DNA of 64,000 bases, taken from positions 62,001 through 126,000 of the forward strand of contig JACATO010000591.1 in NCBI GenBank assembly GCA_018389105.1, written 5' to 3'. The DNA is from Nautilus pompilius. Lineage: Eukaryota > Mollusca > Cephalopoda > Nautilida > Nautilidae. The notes under the pieces were generated by a model. That model did no database searches, was not told the DNA's origin, and saw only the letters and a list, made by a program, of their open reading frames with translations. This document shows positions 1 through 11,850 of this stretch, in pieces (position 1 is the first letter of the stretch; each line of letters opens with the position of its first letter). Both the position numbers and the translations under genes were made by a program.

Positions 1-460
1 ATAATAGAAATTCAACAGTTATACATGTTTTTTTGTTTTTAACTTAGCATCATTTGCAGCCAGGAATCCCATACTAAGATAAAATTGTCTGTGGCTGTAT
101 CATATTATTATTATGATGCTGATCATATGTACATAGATGGCTTGAGCAAACTACAAATTGAATTATACTGTAGTATTTAGCTCTTCATGACTACAGACAA
201 AAAAGATTGATTCTTTTGGTCTGAAACTAGCAAAAGTTCAGAAGATTTGAACCCCTGTTCTGTTGATGAGGATATTAATGAAATGAGCTTGTTGAAGAGT
301 CAGGAGATATAGCAAAAAAAATATTTGTTTCTGAAAATATCACAGAAATTATGGACATTTTTCAGGTACATAGTGCAAGTACGTAAGCAAATCAGTGGTG
401 AAAACTTAGATGCTTGGAAAATTGACCACATCAGTCAGGAATGGATTGCCATTCATTCAG

Positions 461-508
461 CTCTCTCTCTCTCTCTGCACTGACGTCATATCTCTCTATA
501 CCAGCGTC

Positions 509-548
<40 letters not shown>
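461..548. repeat. (CT)n microsatellites
   Basis: Two CT dinucleotide tracts lie at 461-476 (8 units) and 511-548 (19 units), separated by ordinary sequence. They produce artificial Ser-Leu and Arg-Glu repeat frames on the two strands, which are not genes. Confidence 0.95.
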
Positions 549-551
<3 letters not shown>

Positions 552-2746
552 TTAATTGTGTAGTGAAAGATATTAATATCTTTTTAGGAGTTTTAAAGAT
601 AATATTTAAAAACAGAATCTTAACAACTGTATGACACTTAATTTTAAACCAAAGTAGTAAAACACCATTTGGCAAGGAAAAAAGGGTAAAAAGCAGCATT
701 TGAAAATAAAATATGAACAAATTTAGCAGATTTATGTAGTAAAATTAAAAAATGGTGGGGGTGCCAGAACAGAACATGAATCCTGTTACTTATGGCTAGT
801 TGGTGCATTAGATGTTAATATGTATACCACTCAAAACCAGACACAATTCAACATGGTTAGTGTTGTCATACAGAATTGCAGGTAGTTAAAGCTGCTTCCA
901 TCACCTTGTTTGATGATCAGTGAATAGGTGTTTAGTTAAAACAAAGGAGTATTCTATACAAACAATTATAAAACATTACTTTGGTCTTTTTGCAGTCTTA
1001 TTTTGAAATTTGCAGATTGGTCTTTTATGTGTTTTTTTGAAATGGACATTCCACTAATCTTTCATTACATGTACACATGCTAAAATTATAAAGAATTTTT
1101 AAAAAATTGTTTTGTTTTATGCAGTTTCTTTTGATTGTATAAGATGTTCTTAAATTACTCTTGAAGTGTAAATTTGTTTTTTGGTAATATTGGTACTGTT
1201 TTTAGTAAATAATAGGGGATTTGGTATTTCATTGCCTCTTATTTTTCACTTTTACCTTTTAAGAAAAAAAAAAATAATTAAAAAGACATTTTGCCATTAC
1301 TATCCTAGGTGATCATTTATAATTCAGATGCTACAACAGAAGAGCCAGCCACATCTGTTACACTGATGATTGATTTAGTATTAGCCGGAACCAGCCAAAA
1401 CCATTTCACGGTAATACTATGTAAATAACATGCTGTCTGCAATTGAACATAATGCCAGCAAATTTAAATGGTTGCAATATTCATGCACAAGATTGGAAGT
1501 GGTGAATCTTAAATGATGCTAAATGATTTCCAATTGACATTTTGACGGAACTGTGAACCTGGACCATTTTAGCTTGGCCATCTTGCAGGGGAAATAGTAA
1601 CAATGTCATGTGACTTATCTCCATGTGCTATAGTATTCGCTGGTTAGTGTGGTCTGAAGACTTGTTTAATAACATCCACTAGAATTAGAGAACAGTAAAA
1701 CAAACTGGGATTGCATTAGTGGGGGATTACTTTCCCTGGTGTGCAGCAGCATTTATTTTCCAGTTGATGTGTGATGGTTTATAAAAAAACTTGATTAGAT
1801 AATTCAACATTCTTCTATCAGATTAACTTTGTGAAATGCATATAGATTAGTTTTTTTGACAGCTTTAATTAAATAAAGGGTGTTATGGACAAATTAATAA
1901 ATAAATTTAACTTTTTTCTCCTTTTTTTTATTTTAGTTACTTAAGAAATTAAAATTTAAAGTTTTGTCATTTATAATTTGAATACCAGAAATTACAGTGT
2001 CAATATTTTTAACCCTTATATAGCATCATTACCCAAGAGAGAGAGAATTAAATTTTTTAAAATTAAAATTTGTATTATATATGAAACTGCACACACACAC
2101 ATTCTAAATTATATTTGCAACAGTAACTTTTAAAAATAAACTTTCTTCAGGACATTGCAAGGTTTCAAAGTGAAAGGGTTGACTACTTAATAAAACCAGT
2201 TTTCGCAAAATGAACGAAATACAGAGAAAAGATAAAACACTGCTTACTAAATATTGGGATGAAAATGGTTGGTTACTGTAGGCATGATAATTTCATACTA
2301 ATATAGCATGACAACATATGGAATATTAGTGTATCAAATTCTGTGCTATATTTATAATATTTGAATGAGGTTTTTCTTGAAATTCCTCTTATGTATTGCA
2401 GATTATAATGTGCAGCATAGAATCTGATAGTTGAAGAAACAAAAAAGAGACATTGGTATTTACTATAAACACAGTGAATGTGTAATAATCAGCAATATAT
2501 TATAGATACAGTTAAGACTTTTTTTAATGTATGACACCTAGATGTATGTTGTGCTTTTGACTTGCTCAAAGAAAAGTGTATTATGCAAATACAGTGAAGT
2601 ATTCTGTTTACTCTGTAGATGGTCATTAACGAATGCTCTAGGATAAACAGACATTGCATTTAGATTGTTATTAAAAATAATTGTTTTGGTAATGGTCTCC
2701 TATGAATTATGGGGACATCAGAGAATTGTAGCATTAAGCATCAGTA

Positions 2747-2776
2747 TCTCTCTCTCTATATATATATATATATATA
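2747..2776. repeat. Compound (TC)n(TA)n microsatellite
   Basis: A short TC run passes directly into a TA run. It is a simple repeat with no visible link to the neighbouring Tc1 relic. Confidence 0.9.
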
Positions 2777-3299
2777 CTGAACAAGACTAGATAGGGTTAT
2801 TTTGTATGAGACTGCTTGAACAACTGTTTACAGTTGCCTCTGACATTGTAGATGGTCTATGATTCTTCAATTCTGTCAACCCAATTTTTGAGTTATGTGA
2901 CAATTCTACTGCTTCAAGTGCTGCATATGACTCTTTGCCTCTGAGTGGAGTGTATCTACAAAAGTTCACCATTGTCATGTGATTACAAATTTGCATAAGA
3001 TTGGTCAAATTAGGTATAAAACCTGTCACAAATGTTCACACAATGGTGCTTCAATAATGATATACTAATGCACATCAGTATCTATCCATGGCTAGGCTAC
3101 AAATCAGAAGTAAACAAACAGATATGGCTGCTAAACTTAGTATAATGCAGAGTTAACTGCTGACTTTTGCAGGGGTTTACAGACTGCTTTTTTTTTTCAC
3201 AAAAGATGTGTAATGGGGCACCCAAACAGTACTGACTGCTATCACCTATCTTGCTCAATATAACTGTACTATCTTGGTATGTTCCATGTAGAATGAATT

Positions 3300-3990
3300 G
3301 AGGCAGGCCCATGGGCTATCTACCCTTAGCTGGACTGGATGAAATTGGCTACACTTTGTTAATCTACATTACATATCTTGTATTTCCTATACCTCTGACA
3401 CCAGCCTATTATAGGGTAAGATGTAAGTGGAATATGGCTCATTTGTGCTGGACTTTTGTAGATTTAAGCCAGATTTTCTTCAATGAGAATAGTTCAACCA
3501 CTTTGCTTTTCGCCATCTTCATGACTGTTGGACGCCATTTTGGAGCTGGCGGTGTTTTAGACTGCATATCCATAAAAGTGAACTGGTTTTCTCTGATACA
3601 GGCTGTCAGTCTGTGGGAATTCATTTGACCTGTTGTTACCTTGACTTTGAGCAAACAACATAATCACTTTGCCTTCATGGTTGATTAGCAAAGATTCATC
3701 ATGCAAGTGACTTTCAAGAGCAATGCATCCTACATCCTCCATGGCCTTCTCATTTCTCTAATATAAATCTTTCAGATTGCATTTGGGATAAGCTCTCTAT
3801 GCACATTGAATAGTGACCAAATGCTCCTGGGACCATTCTGGAACTAAGTCAAATTTTGGCAGAAAAGTGGGATGCACTGCCACAATACTGCATCAGACAT
3901 CTGGTGAACAATGCAAGATGCATATGTAATGATGCAGTGTAATCCAAGGTAGCCATGCACACTATTAAAAGTCATATGACTTTTATGATA
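3300..3990 (+). mobile_element. Decayed Tc1-like (DD34E) transposase
   Basis: The + strand, read with frameshifts, gives the run of segments expected of a Tc1-family transposase. The frame from 3419 begins RCKWNMAHLCWTF and continues FVDLSQIFFNENSS, the place of the family's DES catalytic motif. Further on come PPWPSHFSNINLSDCIWDKL (the usual WPxxSPDLNPIExxWD block) and LSQILAEKWDALPQYCIRHL (the usual C-terminal helix region). The first catalytic Asp appears as Asn and there are several stops and frame changes, so it is dead. The long minus-strand frames here are antisense shadows of it. I saw no convincing terminal repeats. The helix-turn-helix half is too decayed to place. Family assignment rests on recognising these blocks by eye. 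Confidence 0.75.
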
Positions 3991-4829
3991 TGTAAGTAGT
4001 GATTTTATCATTATGATATTACCAACTGCATCAAATAATGTCCAGGTATTGGTCAAAATGAAATCTATATGTTAAACATTGTTTATTTTTAAATGTCTAC
4101 AAATGTTTTATCCTGAAAAATGTGTGTAGTTTACATATTTTTATATTTTTTTATCAGATTGTTATTGTATAGGTGTATATTTCAAAATATTGTCCATGCC
4201 ATACAGTGGTACCACAAAGAATCTGCTTATTTATTATCATATCAATAATTTACATATAACAAAAGTTTTGCACATGAACATTTTACAACCAAGAAGACAT
4301 GGTCCAGTTACTGGGTTGGGTTAACAGAACCTGAAGCACATTTCCTTACTTCAGGTGTCTGTTTACTTAGCACCTACTTGTTAGCTGCTTGGCAGATTGA
4401 TTTTGTGGGTTATTATTCTCCTAGTGTAAGTGGTAAATTATCTGGTCTGCTCAGATATTCTTTGGCACAAGGTTACTTTTTTCTATCTGGAAGTGTAGTT
4501 ACTCTGTGGACAGCTTCTCTTATACTATAAACAAATTTAAACACACTTACAAAAGATAACCATTATATATAAACACTAATTTCAACCATTGTTTTGAGAA
4601 AAACTCTGCAAAGCAAGCTAATTAAATGGGTATATTTTGAGTTTGAAATGAAGATGTTGATGTAGAACTTTTTTCAACAACAACAAAAAAAAGATAGAGG
4701 GAAAACCGCTTAATTTAGCTAATATACTATAATTTTTGCTGATCAAACATTTTTTATTCGTTGGGTAGGTAAGTACTTTGTGAGTATACCTTACTGTACT
4801 AAAAAAAGGTTATAATTTTACTTTTATAG

Positions 4830-4989
4830 GTCTTATCTCTATGACCATACCTATCTACCTAGCGGAATGTGCACCAGCACATGTGAGGGGGCGGATTGTT
4901 TCCACGAACATTGCCATGGTAGCATGTGGTCAGTTTGTAGCCAATGTTATAGATGGTATATTTGGTTTTAATGAAGATACTGGATGGCG
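4830..4989 (+). CDS. SLC2A13: SLC2A13-like transporter, exon A (loop 4/5 and TM5)
   Basis: This internal exon of 160 bp encodes about 53 residues of a proton/myo-inositol cotransporter of the sugar-porter branch of the major facilitator superfamily. The protein sits in a membrane and moves myo-inositol with H+. The frame starts with bases 2-3 of a Gly codon and reads LISMTIPIYLAECAPAHVRG, matching the family's PVYIAExxPxxxRG signature between TM4 and TM5. It goes on through a hydrophobic TM5 (NIAMVACGQFVANVIDGIF) to GWR. The acceptor is TTTTATAG; the donor is GTAAGA at 4990, splitting an Arg codon (CG|G, phase 2) that is completed exactly by exon B at 32321. There are no stops or frameshifts. 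The alignment to human HMIT is from memory, but the motif order leaves little doubt. Confidence 0.93.
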
Positions 4990-7900
4990 GTAAGAATGCT
5001 TTTATTATTACATATTTTTTTTTAAAACACCAACAGAATACTAAGTGTAATTGAAGTGTACTGTGTTATTCAGGTGTGCTTTTGTTATAGAAATATTCTG
5101 TATATAGTGAAGAATATTCTATACACTTATGCAAGGTTGTACTTGCTTCTGCTGCTGTATCTAAAGATTTTGACATTCTTTTATGTAGTCACATCTATAA
5201 GTTACAGATAATTAAAATAACTGTCTTTTAAAAAGTTTCCCTATGAATCAACTAGTGATGAACTTTTGTTCCCTTAGTTCATAAATAAATGTAAAACTTC
5301 TACAAATGTTGTATTAGTTTATGATTCATCGGTAATAGAAGGATTCCACATTTCTTCTATTCAAAGATATGTTTTATTATTAAGATTGATATTAATGGAA
5401 TCAGCTGGTAGAGGAGGAGAGTTGCAGACTGACATTAAATTGTCCTGTTGAATATTTTTTTGCACTCTGATTCTTTTCCTTATAAAAATTTCCTTTAAAG
5501 AAATAAATTTTTGCAAAGTATTTTGAAGATGCTGAAAGGTATGGGAACAGAGTTCTGGAAAACCTTAAAAGTATTATCATTAGCAAATTGAGGTTTACGA
5601 GTGTATTAAATTCATCTTTGTATATGTAATTGTATCATCAAACATTTTTCATCACAACTTGAACTTGTGTAGTTCTGTAGGGAAAATGATGAAGAACAGG
5701 CAGATTAATACTAATAAGTAGCTAGGCTTTGTTTGCATTTTTATTTGTAAAGACTGCCACATCATTTGCTGCTGCTTGTTATTGTTTCTCAGGGTAATTT
5801 TTTTTTTTTTTTTTAAATTAAGATTTTCATTTATAAAACTAAATTCCATGTTGTTCAAATTAATGTGATACTTATAAAAATTGCCAAAAATTTAGTAGAA
5901 TAAATTTTAAGTAGTATTAGTTATTTATTAACTAGAAATTGTTAAATTTCGAGTCGTCTTTGTTTTCAGGATTGTTAAGTATCTGGTAGACACAGCTCTC
6001 TGATTTTCCCCACACCTTATGTTTGGGTTACACTTCCGTGTTTCCTGTTACCAGGTGGTGAACCGGCATTTTGCAAGGTGACATTTTGTTCTAGAACTGA
6101 ATATTCTAGGTTACCTATTTCAGACCCAACTGGATTGTTGAGTAATTAAAGTAAATTGCCTTGTCCTCACAGCAGGTGTTTGAAAATAATTATTATGCAA
6201 ATATTTTGTTTTTTGTTTTTGTTTTATGCCTCTTTTTTTTTTCTTTTAATTTTGCATGCACTTTAGCGTTGTGTCTTTTATTTCTTAGCCCACACTAAGC
6301 AAAGACTACTTTGGTGGTGAGTACAGTACCTTGTATTTTGGTTTTATGACTTTTATGCTGCTTTTTCATCCATAATATTATTAATTACTAAAACCTCTGC
6401 TTGCTTATATTTATTTTTTTTTATTTATTCACATATTTTGAACTAACATCGTAACTGTTACATGTTTAGTTACTTATTATTAATCATTTAACATTGCAGC
6501 ATTTACTTAAGCAATTATATTTATACATACACACACTTTAAATACAAAATATCATATACAATTTTTCTAAACAGGAAATTTTCAGAGCTTCAATAATAAT
6601 GCAGAAAAAAATTATCTGCAGCAGACGGACTAAAGCACCAAGTGACTGTGGCGGACTGATGCTGATTGCTGGTTCTTGGCTGTGATGATGATGTCTTCGG
6701 ACATGGCATGCGTTTTTGCATCACATGGATACACTGTTATTTTACACTTATTATACAATGTAAACCAAAAAATGGGAAATAGAACTTTTTTGAATACTGA
6801 ATATGAGTGCACACAAAGCTAAACTTTTGAAATGATGGTAAACTTTATTAACCCTAATTTTTATACAGAAAATTTGGTTAGACTGACAATAACTGATATT
6901 GCCAGATGCTTTTATACACTTCCTAAAAAGGAAAATTTAGAAATCTTAAATATTCTTTACATAAAAATGTTGATTTACACTACAAAGCATCTTTCTTTTT
7001 TTCTCATAAGAAAAAGTTAAGAATTAATTTAAAGTATTAAGTCACCATTTTGTGGAATCTGTGTAGTGGTGTATTCTAAAGAAAATTGAAATTGGCTGCC
7101 ATGCTATTTCTGCAGACTAAGGAAACAGGAATTAGTTATTCTTTCTTATCCAGTCTAGCAAAACAAATTGTCCCTAAAGTTACCAATTTATAAGTTGGAA
7201 GTATTCTGACAGAGACTATTTATTGCATATTTTCCTACAGTGTACTGTGTGGCCATGTTTTGAATATTAGCAACACAATTTATTGCTGTACTTTACTTAG
7301 ATGTGTGTGAAATTAATTTTGTGTTAGGATGTAGTTGGCTAGTATTATATGGAGATACTTTGTGCTACTAGATGATGATGATGCCAAAACCAGGTTAAGA
7401 AAAAGCTACTAGAATTAACAAGACCAAATAGATGATTGAAGTTTCTTGTCTTCTGATTCTTTGAAATAGTTAACTATGTAGTTTTTTTCCATTTGACTTC
7501 ATGTCCTATATCTATTATGGATTATTTATAAAATTTCAAGAGCTTGGCTATATACAATTGCGAATGGTTTTGTACACAAAATATTGATGTGGAATGCTGC
7601 TTTAAATAAATCCTTTTGTAACCTTAGTCATACAGATATTTATGAAGTTATTTACATCTATTTAGATATTATTAATTATCAGTCATTCATTATTGTTGAT
7701 AGACCAGTTTCTTTTTTAGTTTAGCTATATAGATACTATTTATAAGCCATGTTACTGCTCATGATTGAAACTAGAAAAATCTGCTTTTTTTTTCACTTGA
7801 TTGTTAGTAGTTAATGAGTATTCAAAAGAAACTTTAAACAGTCTACTTTCTCATCAAAGCAAAAATATTATTGCATAAAACCCAACTGTGGAAAAAGAAA

Positions 7901-8685
7901 AAAATATCTTGCAAGCCAAACTTACACTAATATTAATCTTTTTGTCATTTTCAATAGCTGAGTAATGCAGTATGTTAAAATAAAAACTGCATAATCTAGT
8001 AAACTCCATCCAGGCAGCGCTGTTTTTAAATTTCCATGCATTGGTAGTTTACATGAAACAGCAATTAGGCCTTACTCAACAGGGAAAGTAAGACTTTGAA
8101 TAGACTAAATTGAGTACTTAAAATGTCCTGCCATATTACCTATAATTTGGCCCGTCCAAAAATGAAAAAAGTATCTGCCCAAACTTTACATATTTCAACA
8201 TGTATATATTGGATTTCTGGGTAAGCAGATAACCAGTATACATACATCTTTCTCAAAATGGGCTTTCTTTGAGCTTTCCATCATCTTAGCTATTCATTGG
8301 TACGAGTGAAGTCCTTGTGTGCTTTAGTCTAGATTGTGGTTCTTTTCTTCCAGAGCTGGTTCAGATATTGGGATTTTACAGAAAAAGGCTGCTTTAAACA
8401 ATTCTGACTAAGCATTCATTGGTGTCCTTTTGGTTCTACAGCATGTTTGGTCTGGTTTGAGTTAAAACTTCCTCCTTTTCATAATTTCAGCATGTTTGGA
8501 ACATATTCTGAACACAGGATTATGAACATCCTAGTCTTTTGAAAATCTCTTACTAGGAAAGTTTTTGGTCAACCAGTTTCACTGTCTCCCTGACCAGGCT
8601 TGCCTCCCATGTGCGCACTGATGCAAGTAAAAAAGACGAAAAAGTGGATTTTAAATCTAAAATGGTTGAACATTATTGAATCTAT

Positions 8686-9093
8686 GAATATCTTGTTTTA
8701 AAGGGACCTACTTTTTATAGATGATTTGTTTGTCAAACTGCAGTGCACTGACGTTTTCATTTCACATTCTCATATATACATTATATTCCCGCATCTCTTC
8801 TTTTGTATAATAATGTTGTTTGAATATCTAGTTTTAGAGGGATCTACCTTTTATAGATGATTTGTTTGTCAAACTGCAGTGCACTGACGTTTTCATTTCA
8901 CATTCTCATATATACATTATATTCCTGCATCTCTTCTTTTGTATAATAATGTTGTTTGAATATCTAGTTTTAGAGGGACCTACCTTTTATAGATGATTTG
9001 TTTGTCAAACTGCAGTGCACTGACGTTTTCATTTCACATTCTCATATATACATTATATTCCCGCATCTCTTCTTTTGTATAATAATGGTGTTT
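8686..9093. repeat. Tandem repeat, 3 copies of 136 bp
   Basis: The unit starts GAATATCTAGTTTTAGAGGG and repeats at 8686, 8822 and 8958 with an exact 136-bp period. Copies 2 and 3 differ at only a few positions; copy 1 has a few more changes, mostly near its start. The unit contains TGCAGTGCA and a TATATACATTATATTC stretch and has no open frame. The near identity, with old sequence on both sides, points to recent local tandem duplication. Confidence 0.95.
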
Positions 9094-10455
9094 GAAGGTT
9101 GTAACTTACTTGAATACCTTCAAACATTTTAGCTTTATTAGTTTCACTGTAACACAGATTTTTGTTGTTTTTTTTACATAAATATTTTGTACGTTTCCAG
9201 TTGTTGTTAATTGCTTTTAACTCTTTTCCTTTTAGTTTTTACTTTAGAGTGGCAGAATAATTTTGTTTAGCTCGTTAATGAAACCATGGATACCGATATA
9301 ACATTGTTCATCAGCTAGCTACAGTGGTGGCGTTATTTAAAATTTAAACTGACACACTTCTGTTTTTCCATGCCTCCAACCATAACTAACTCTGCCCTTT
9401 ATGTAATGAGTAAGGTGCAACTAAAAACAGGTTGGAGAGTTGTTTATGATTAGGCTATTATTCATAAACTATTAGTTTTCTAAGCCTTTTCTCTGAAAGG
9501 TAAAAAAAAAATTTTTTAAATGAAACAAAAGAAAGAAATAGAAACTAGAAAAATGAAATCAGAACCCCCCCACCTAACAGGATACTGTAGCTTATTTGTT
9601 GGTGTGTTTACTCAGTATGGCATTGATTTTTGATGTTACATTTATGCAATTAACTGCAGAAGTATATTTGCAGTACAGAAGGATGGGTGTTCTTAGTGAG
9701 CAATCAGTAAACCACTCTTCCAATGTGGAATCAGAAAGGTGTATAGGCCAAGCCTTTTTCTATGGTGACCTACAGATTGAGTCTGCCTCTACACAGAAAT
9801 CCATACTAAAACTATTTACATTTAGATGTGGGAGGAAATGAGTGCCTGGAGGAAAAACATGTATATTCTTATTATTAGACTGGCTTTCTGCGATGTCTAT
9901 ATTTTATTAAAATATCAAATAAAGATGCAGCTCCTCTTTTACATTTGCAGTAACTCTTTGAAACATAATTCTAATGAAATTTCATCACATTATTCATAAC
10001 TAATACTATGTGGATATTTTCAGAACAGGCAGATTTTAAGTGTAAAACATTTGAAATTTATAATTTACTCTGGTAGTTATGGACATTATTCAGGGGTGAC
10101 AAAATAGTAAACTTTTTTGGTAGCTTTAAAAATATCATTACTGATACACTCTCTCTCTAATATATATAGATACTTTTTGTTTTTGGCATGTACTGCTATA
10201 CACAATACAAAGTTTGATTTGGTTCTCTTTTCTTTTATGGCTCTCATCATCATTATTATTATAAATAATACTCATGATGGTCATAATTACTGGAATTGAT
10301 AGCCTATTGTTTAACTTTCTAGCAGGTGACGACCTGTTTCAGAACTGATAGTAGTTAATTTCATTTCTTTTCATAAAATTTCATATAAAAAAGATAACAA
10401 AAAGTTGAGGGAAGAGGTGTGCATAGTACACTTTTCTGCTCTGTATAGACAACTA

Positions 10456-10526
10456 CAGTGCCTTCAAACTTCTGACTTATTGGAGTGGTCCGACTGATTT
10501 GAGCTTCAAGGCCAGAAGTTTGGAGG
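10456..10526. repeat. Inverted repeat, possible pogo/Tigger terminus
   Basis: A TA dinucleotide is followed by CAGTGCCTTCAAACTTCTG. The arm CCTTCAAACTTCTG (10461-10474) pairs with CAGAAGTTTGGAGG (10513-10526) with one mismatch. A TA-CAGT start is the usual look of Tigger/pogo ends, and a pogo-type relic lies 0.4 kb downstream, so this could be that element's terminus. I did not find the partner end beyond 11850, so the link is a guess. Confidence 0.4.
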
Positions 10527-10899
10527 TATCAAAATTTTAAAAAGAAATTAGTGAGAAATTATAAGTAAAATATTCATTGTGTTTGTTTTCAATTCAGTTA
10601 CAAGTGCCTTTTTAATTATTGTAAAAAAAAAACAACAAAAAAACTTATGGTACTTAAACTTACTGTACAGTTAAAATGCTATTTATTTATTCAAAACCTT
10701 CAATGTCTAGTATTATAGATGAACATAAAGGCTTCCAAATACTTGAAGACAAGACTGGTATGCCATTTCTGTTTCTGGATCCTTAATCTAAGGCATTCCA
10801 AGATGTTAAATTTCTTCCATACCTCATTGAAGCTACTTTTTTTTTGATATTATTCTTTTATAAGATCAGTTTAATAAAAAGCAGAAGTAAAGTCACTTA

Positions 10900-11850
10900 A
10901 AGATGGCAATCACATCCTGATTTAAAGGATGGATTGATGTTAGGAGAGAAAATGATACCTTAAAATCAGGATCTATAGATTTCAAGACTTCTGCAGTACG
11001 GCCAAGGACATTTTGGAGAAGCAAATCCTTTCTTGTTACTTTGATTTAAATCTGAATTTATTTGTGGTCTTCAAAGATTTGACAGTAACCCATGGTTTTC
11101 TATTAGCCTTCTCCATACTGCATGAGATTTCTGCACTCTATATACACAAGCAAGGGGCAAATGCAAATCTCCATCAGCAATGCAACGTAAAAGAACAGTT
11201 ATCCTGTTCTTAGGTACCTTAAAGCCATCAGTAGAAGTCTTTTTGCATACAGTAGGCCTGGTATAGTAGTTTTCTCCAGAACAAACCTGTTTCATCAGTG
11301 TTAAATAATTGTTCAGGTTGATATTAAGTCTAGTAGTCTTTAAAGGCTTCCTTAAATCTTTCAGCTGCATCTGTATTAGCACTGGCTGCTCTACCTAGAA
11401 ATTTGCTAAGATGCAATCTATGGAGATTGAAGAATCTGCTAAACCAGCCTCTTAAGTACAACAACAGCTCTCATTTTTCTTAGAATGCATTTGGGCATAA
11501 AAATCTTTAGCTTTCTCACAAATAATATTCATTGAGATTTAAATGTTCTCTCCTCTGGCTTGTATCCATTCAAGAAATGTTTTTATCAAAGTGAACATTT
11601 TCAGACTTTCTAACAAAAAACAACTTTTTAGGTTTCTTAACAGTAACAGCAAGCTCTTTTATTCAGCTCCAGCTTTTCTTTGCTTTTTAAGTGGTAAAAC
11701 CACTGCCATATTTCTAAGCAATACTAGAGATGGATGTACCCTCATGGAGGCTATCTGATGCTGCTATTCTATCTTCATTTGGCACATTGGTGCACTTTCT
11801 TTTCTGTTGCTGCCCAGTAGTTTGAAGACGTTTTGACACTAAAATACATA
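10900..11850 (-). mobile_element. Decayed pogo/Tigger (Jerky-like) transposase
   Basis: Read on the minus strand, the sequence gives the order of a Jerky/Tigger-type DDE transposase. First come worn helix-turn-helix pieces, then ESKDFYAQMHSKKNES. After a frame change come AASANTDAAERFKE-like segments, then NYLTLMKQVCSGENYY (the family's NxDETGLFW block, decayed) and GFKVPKNRITVLLRCIADGD, matching the usual GFKxSKDRxTLLLGxNAxGD. The longest open piece is 11071-11382. Many stops and frameshifts make it a pseudogene. The + strand frames in this stretch are shadows. The C-terminal half of the catalytic domain was not recognised below 10900. Confidence 0.72.

Larger units (their letters stand above)
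1..4829 (+). other. SLC2A13: Intron (3' part) upstream of exon A
   Basis: This is non-coding, AT-rich sequence ending in an acceptor AG at 4828-4829 behind a T-rich stretch. The exon that follows starts with the last two bases of a Gly codon, so this intron is phase 1. No piece of the N-terminal half of the transporter is recognisable here, so the earlier exons must lie before base 1. Contents: CT repeats near 461-548, a CT/TA repeat at 2747-2776 and a decayed Tc1-like transposase at 3300-3990. In 550-2740, 2780-3290 and 3990-4820 I see nothing beyond A/T runs and short chance reading frames. Confidence 0.8.

Noticed and set aside
410..720. Open frames on both strands with Ser-Leu and Arg-Glu repeats
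   Set aside because: They are produced by the CT microsatellites and have no other coding sign.
3097..4056. Four minus-strand open frames of 61-71 codons
   Set aside because: The + strand carries readable Tc1 transposase blocks, so these are antisense shadows.
9596..9841. 81-codon plus-strand frame with a hydrophobic start
   Set aside because: It looks slightly like a signal peptide but has no known domain and no exon signals consistent with a gene.
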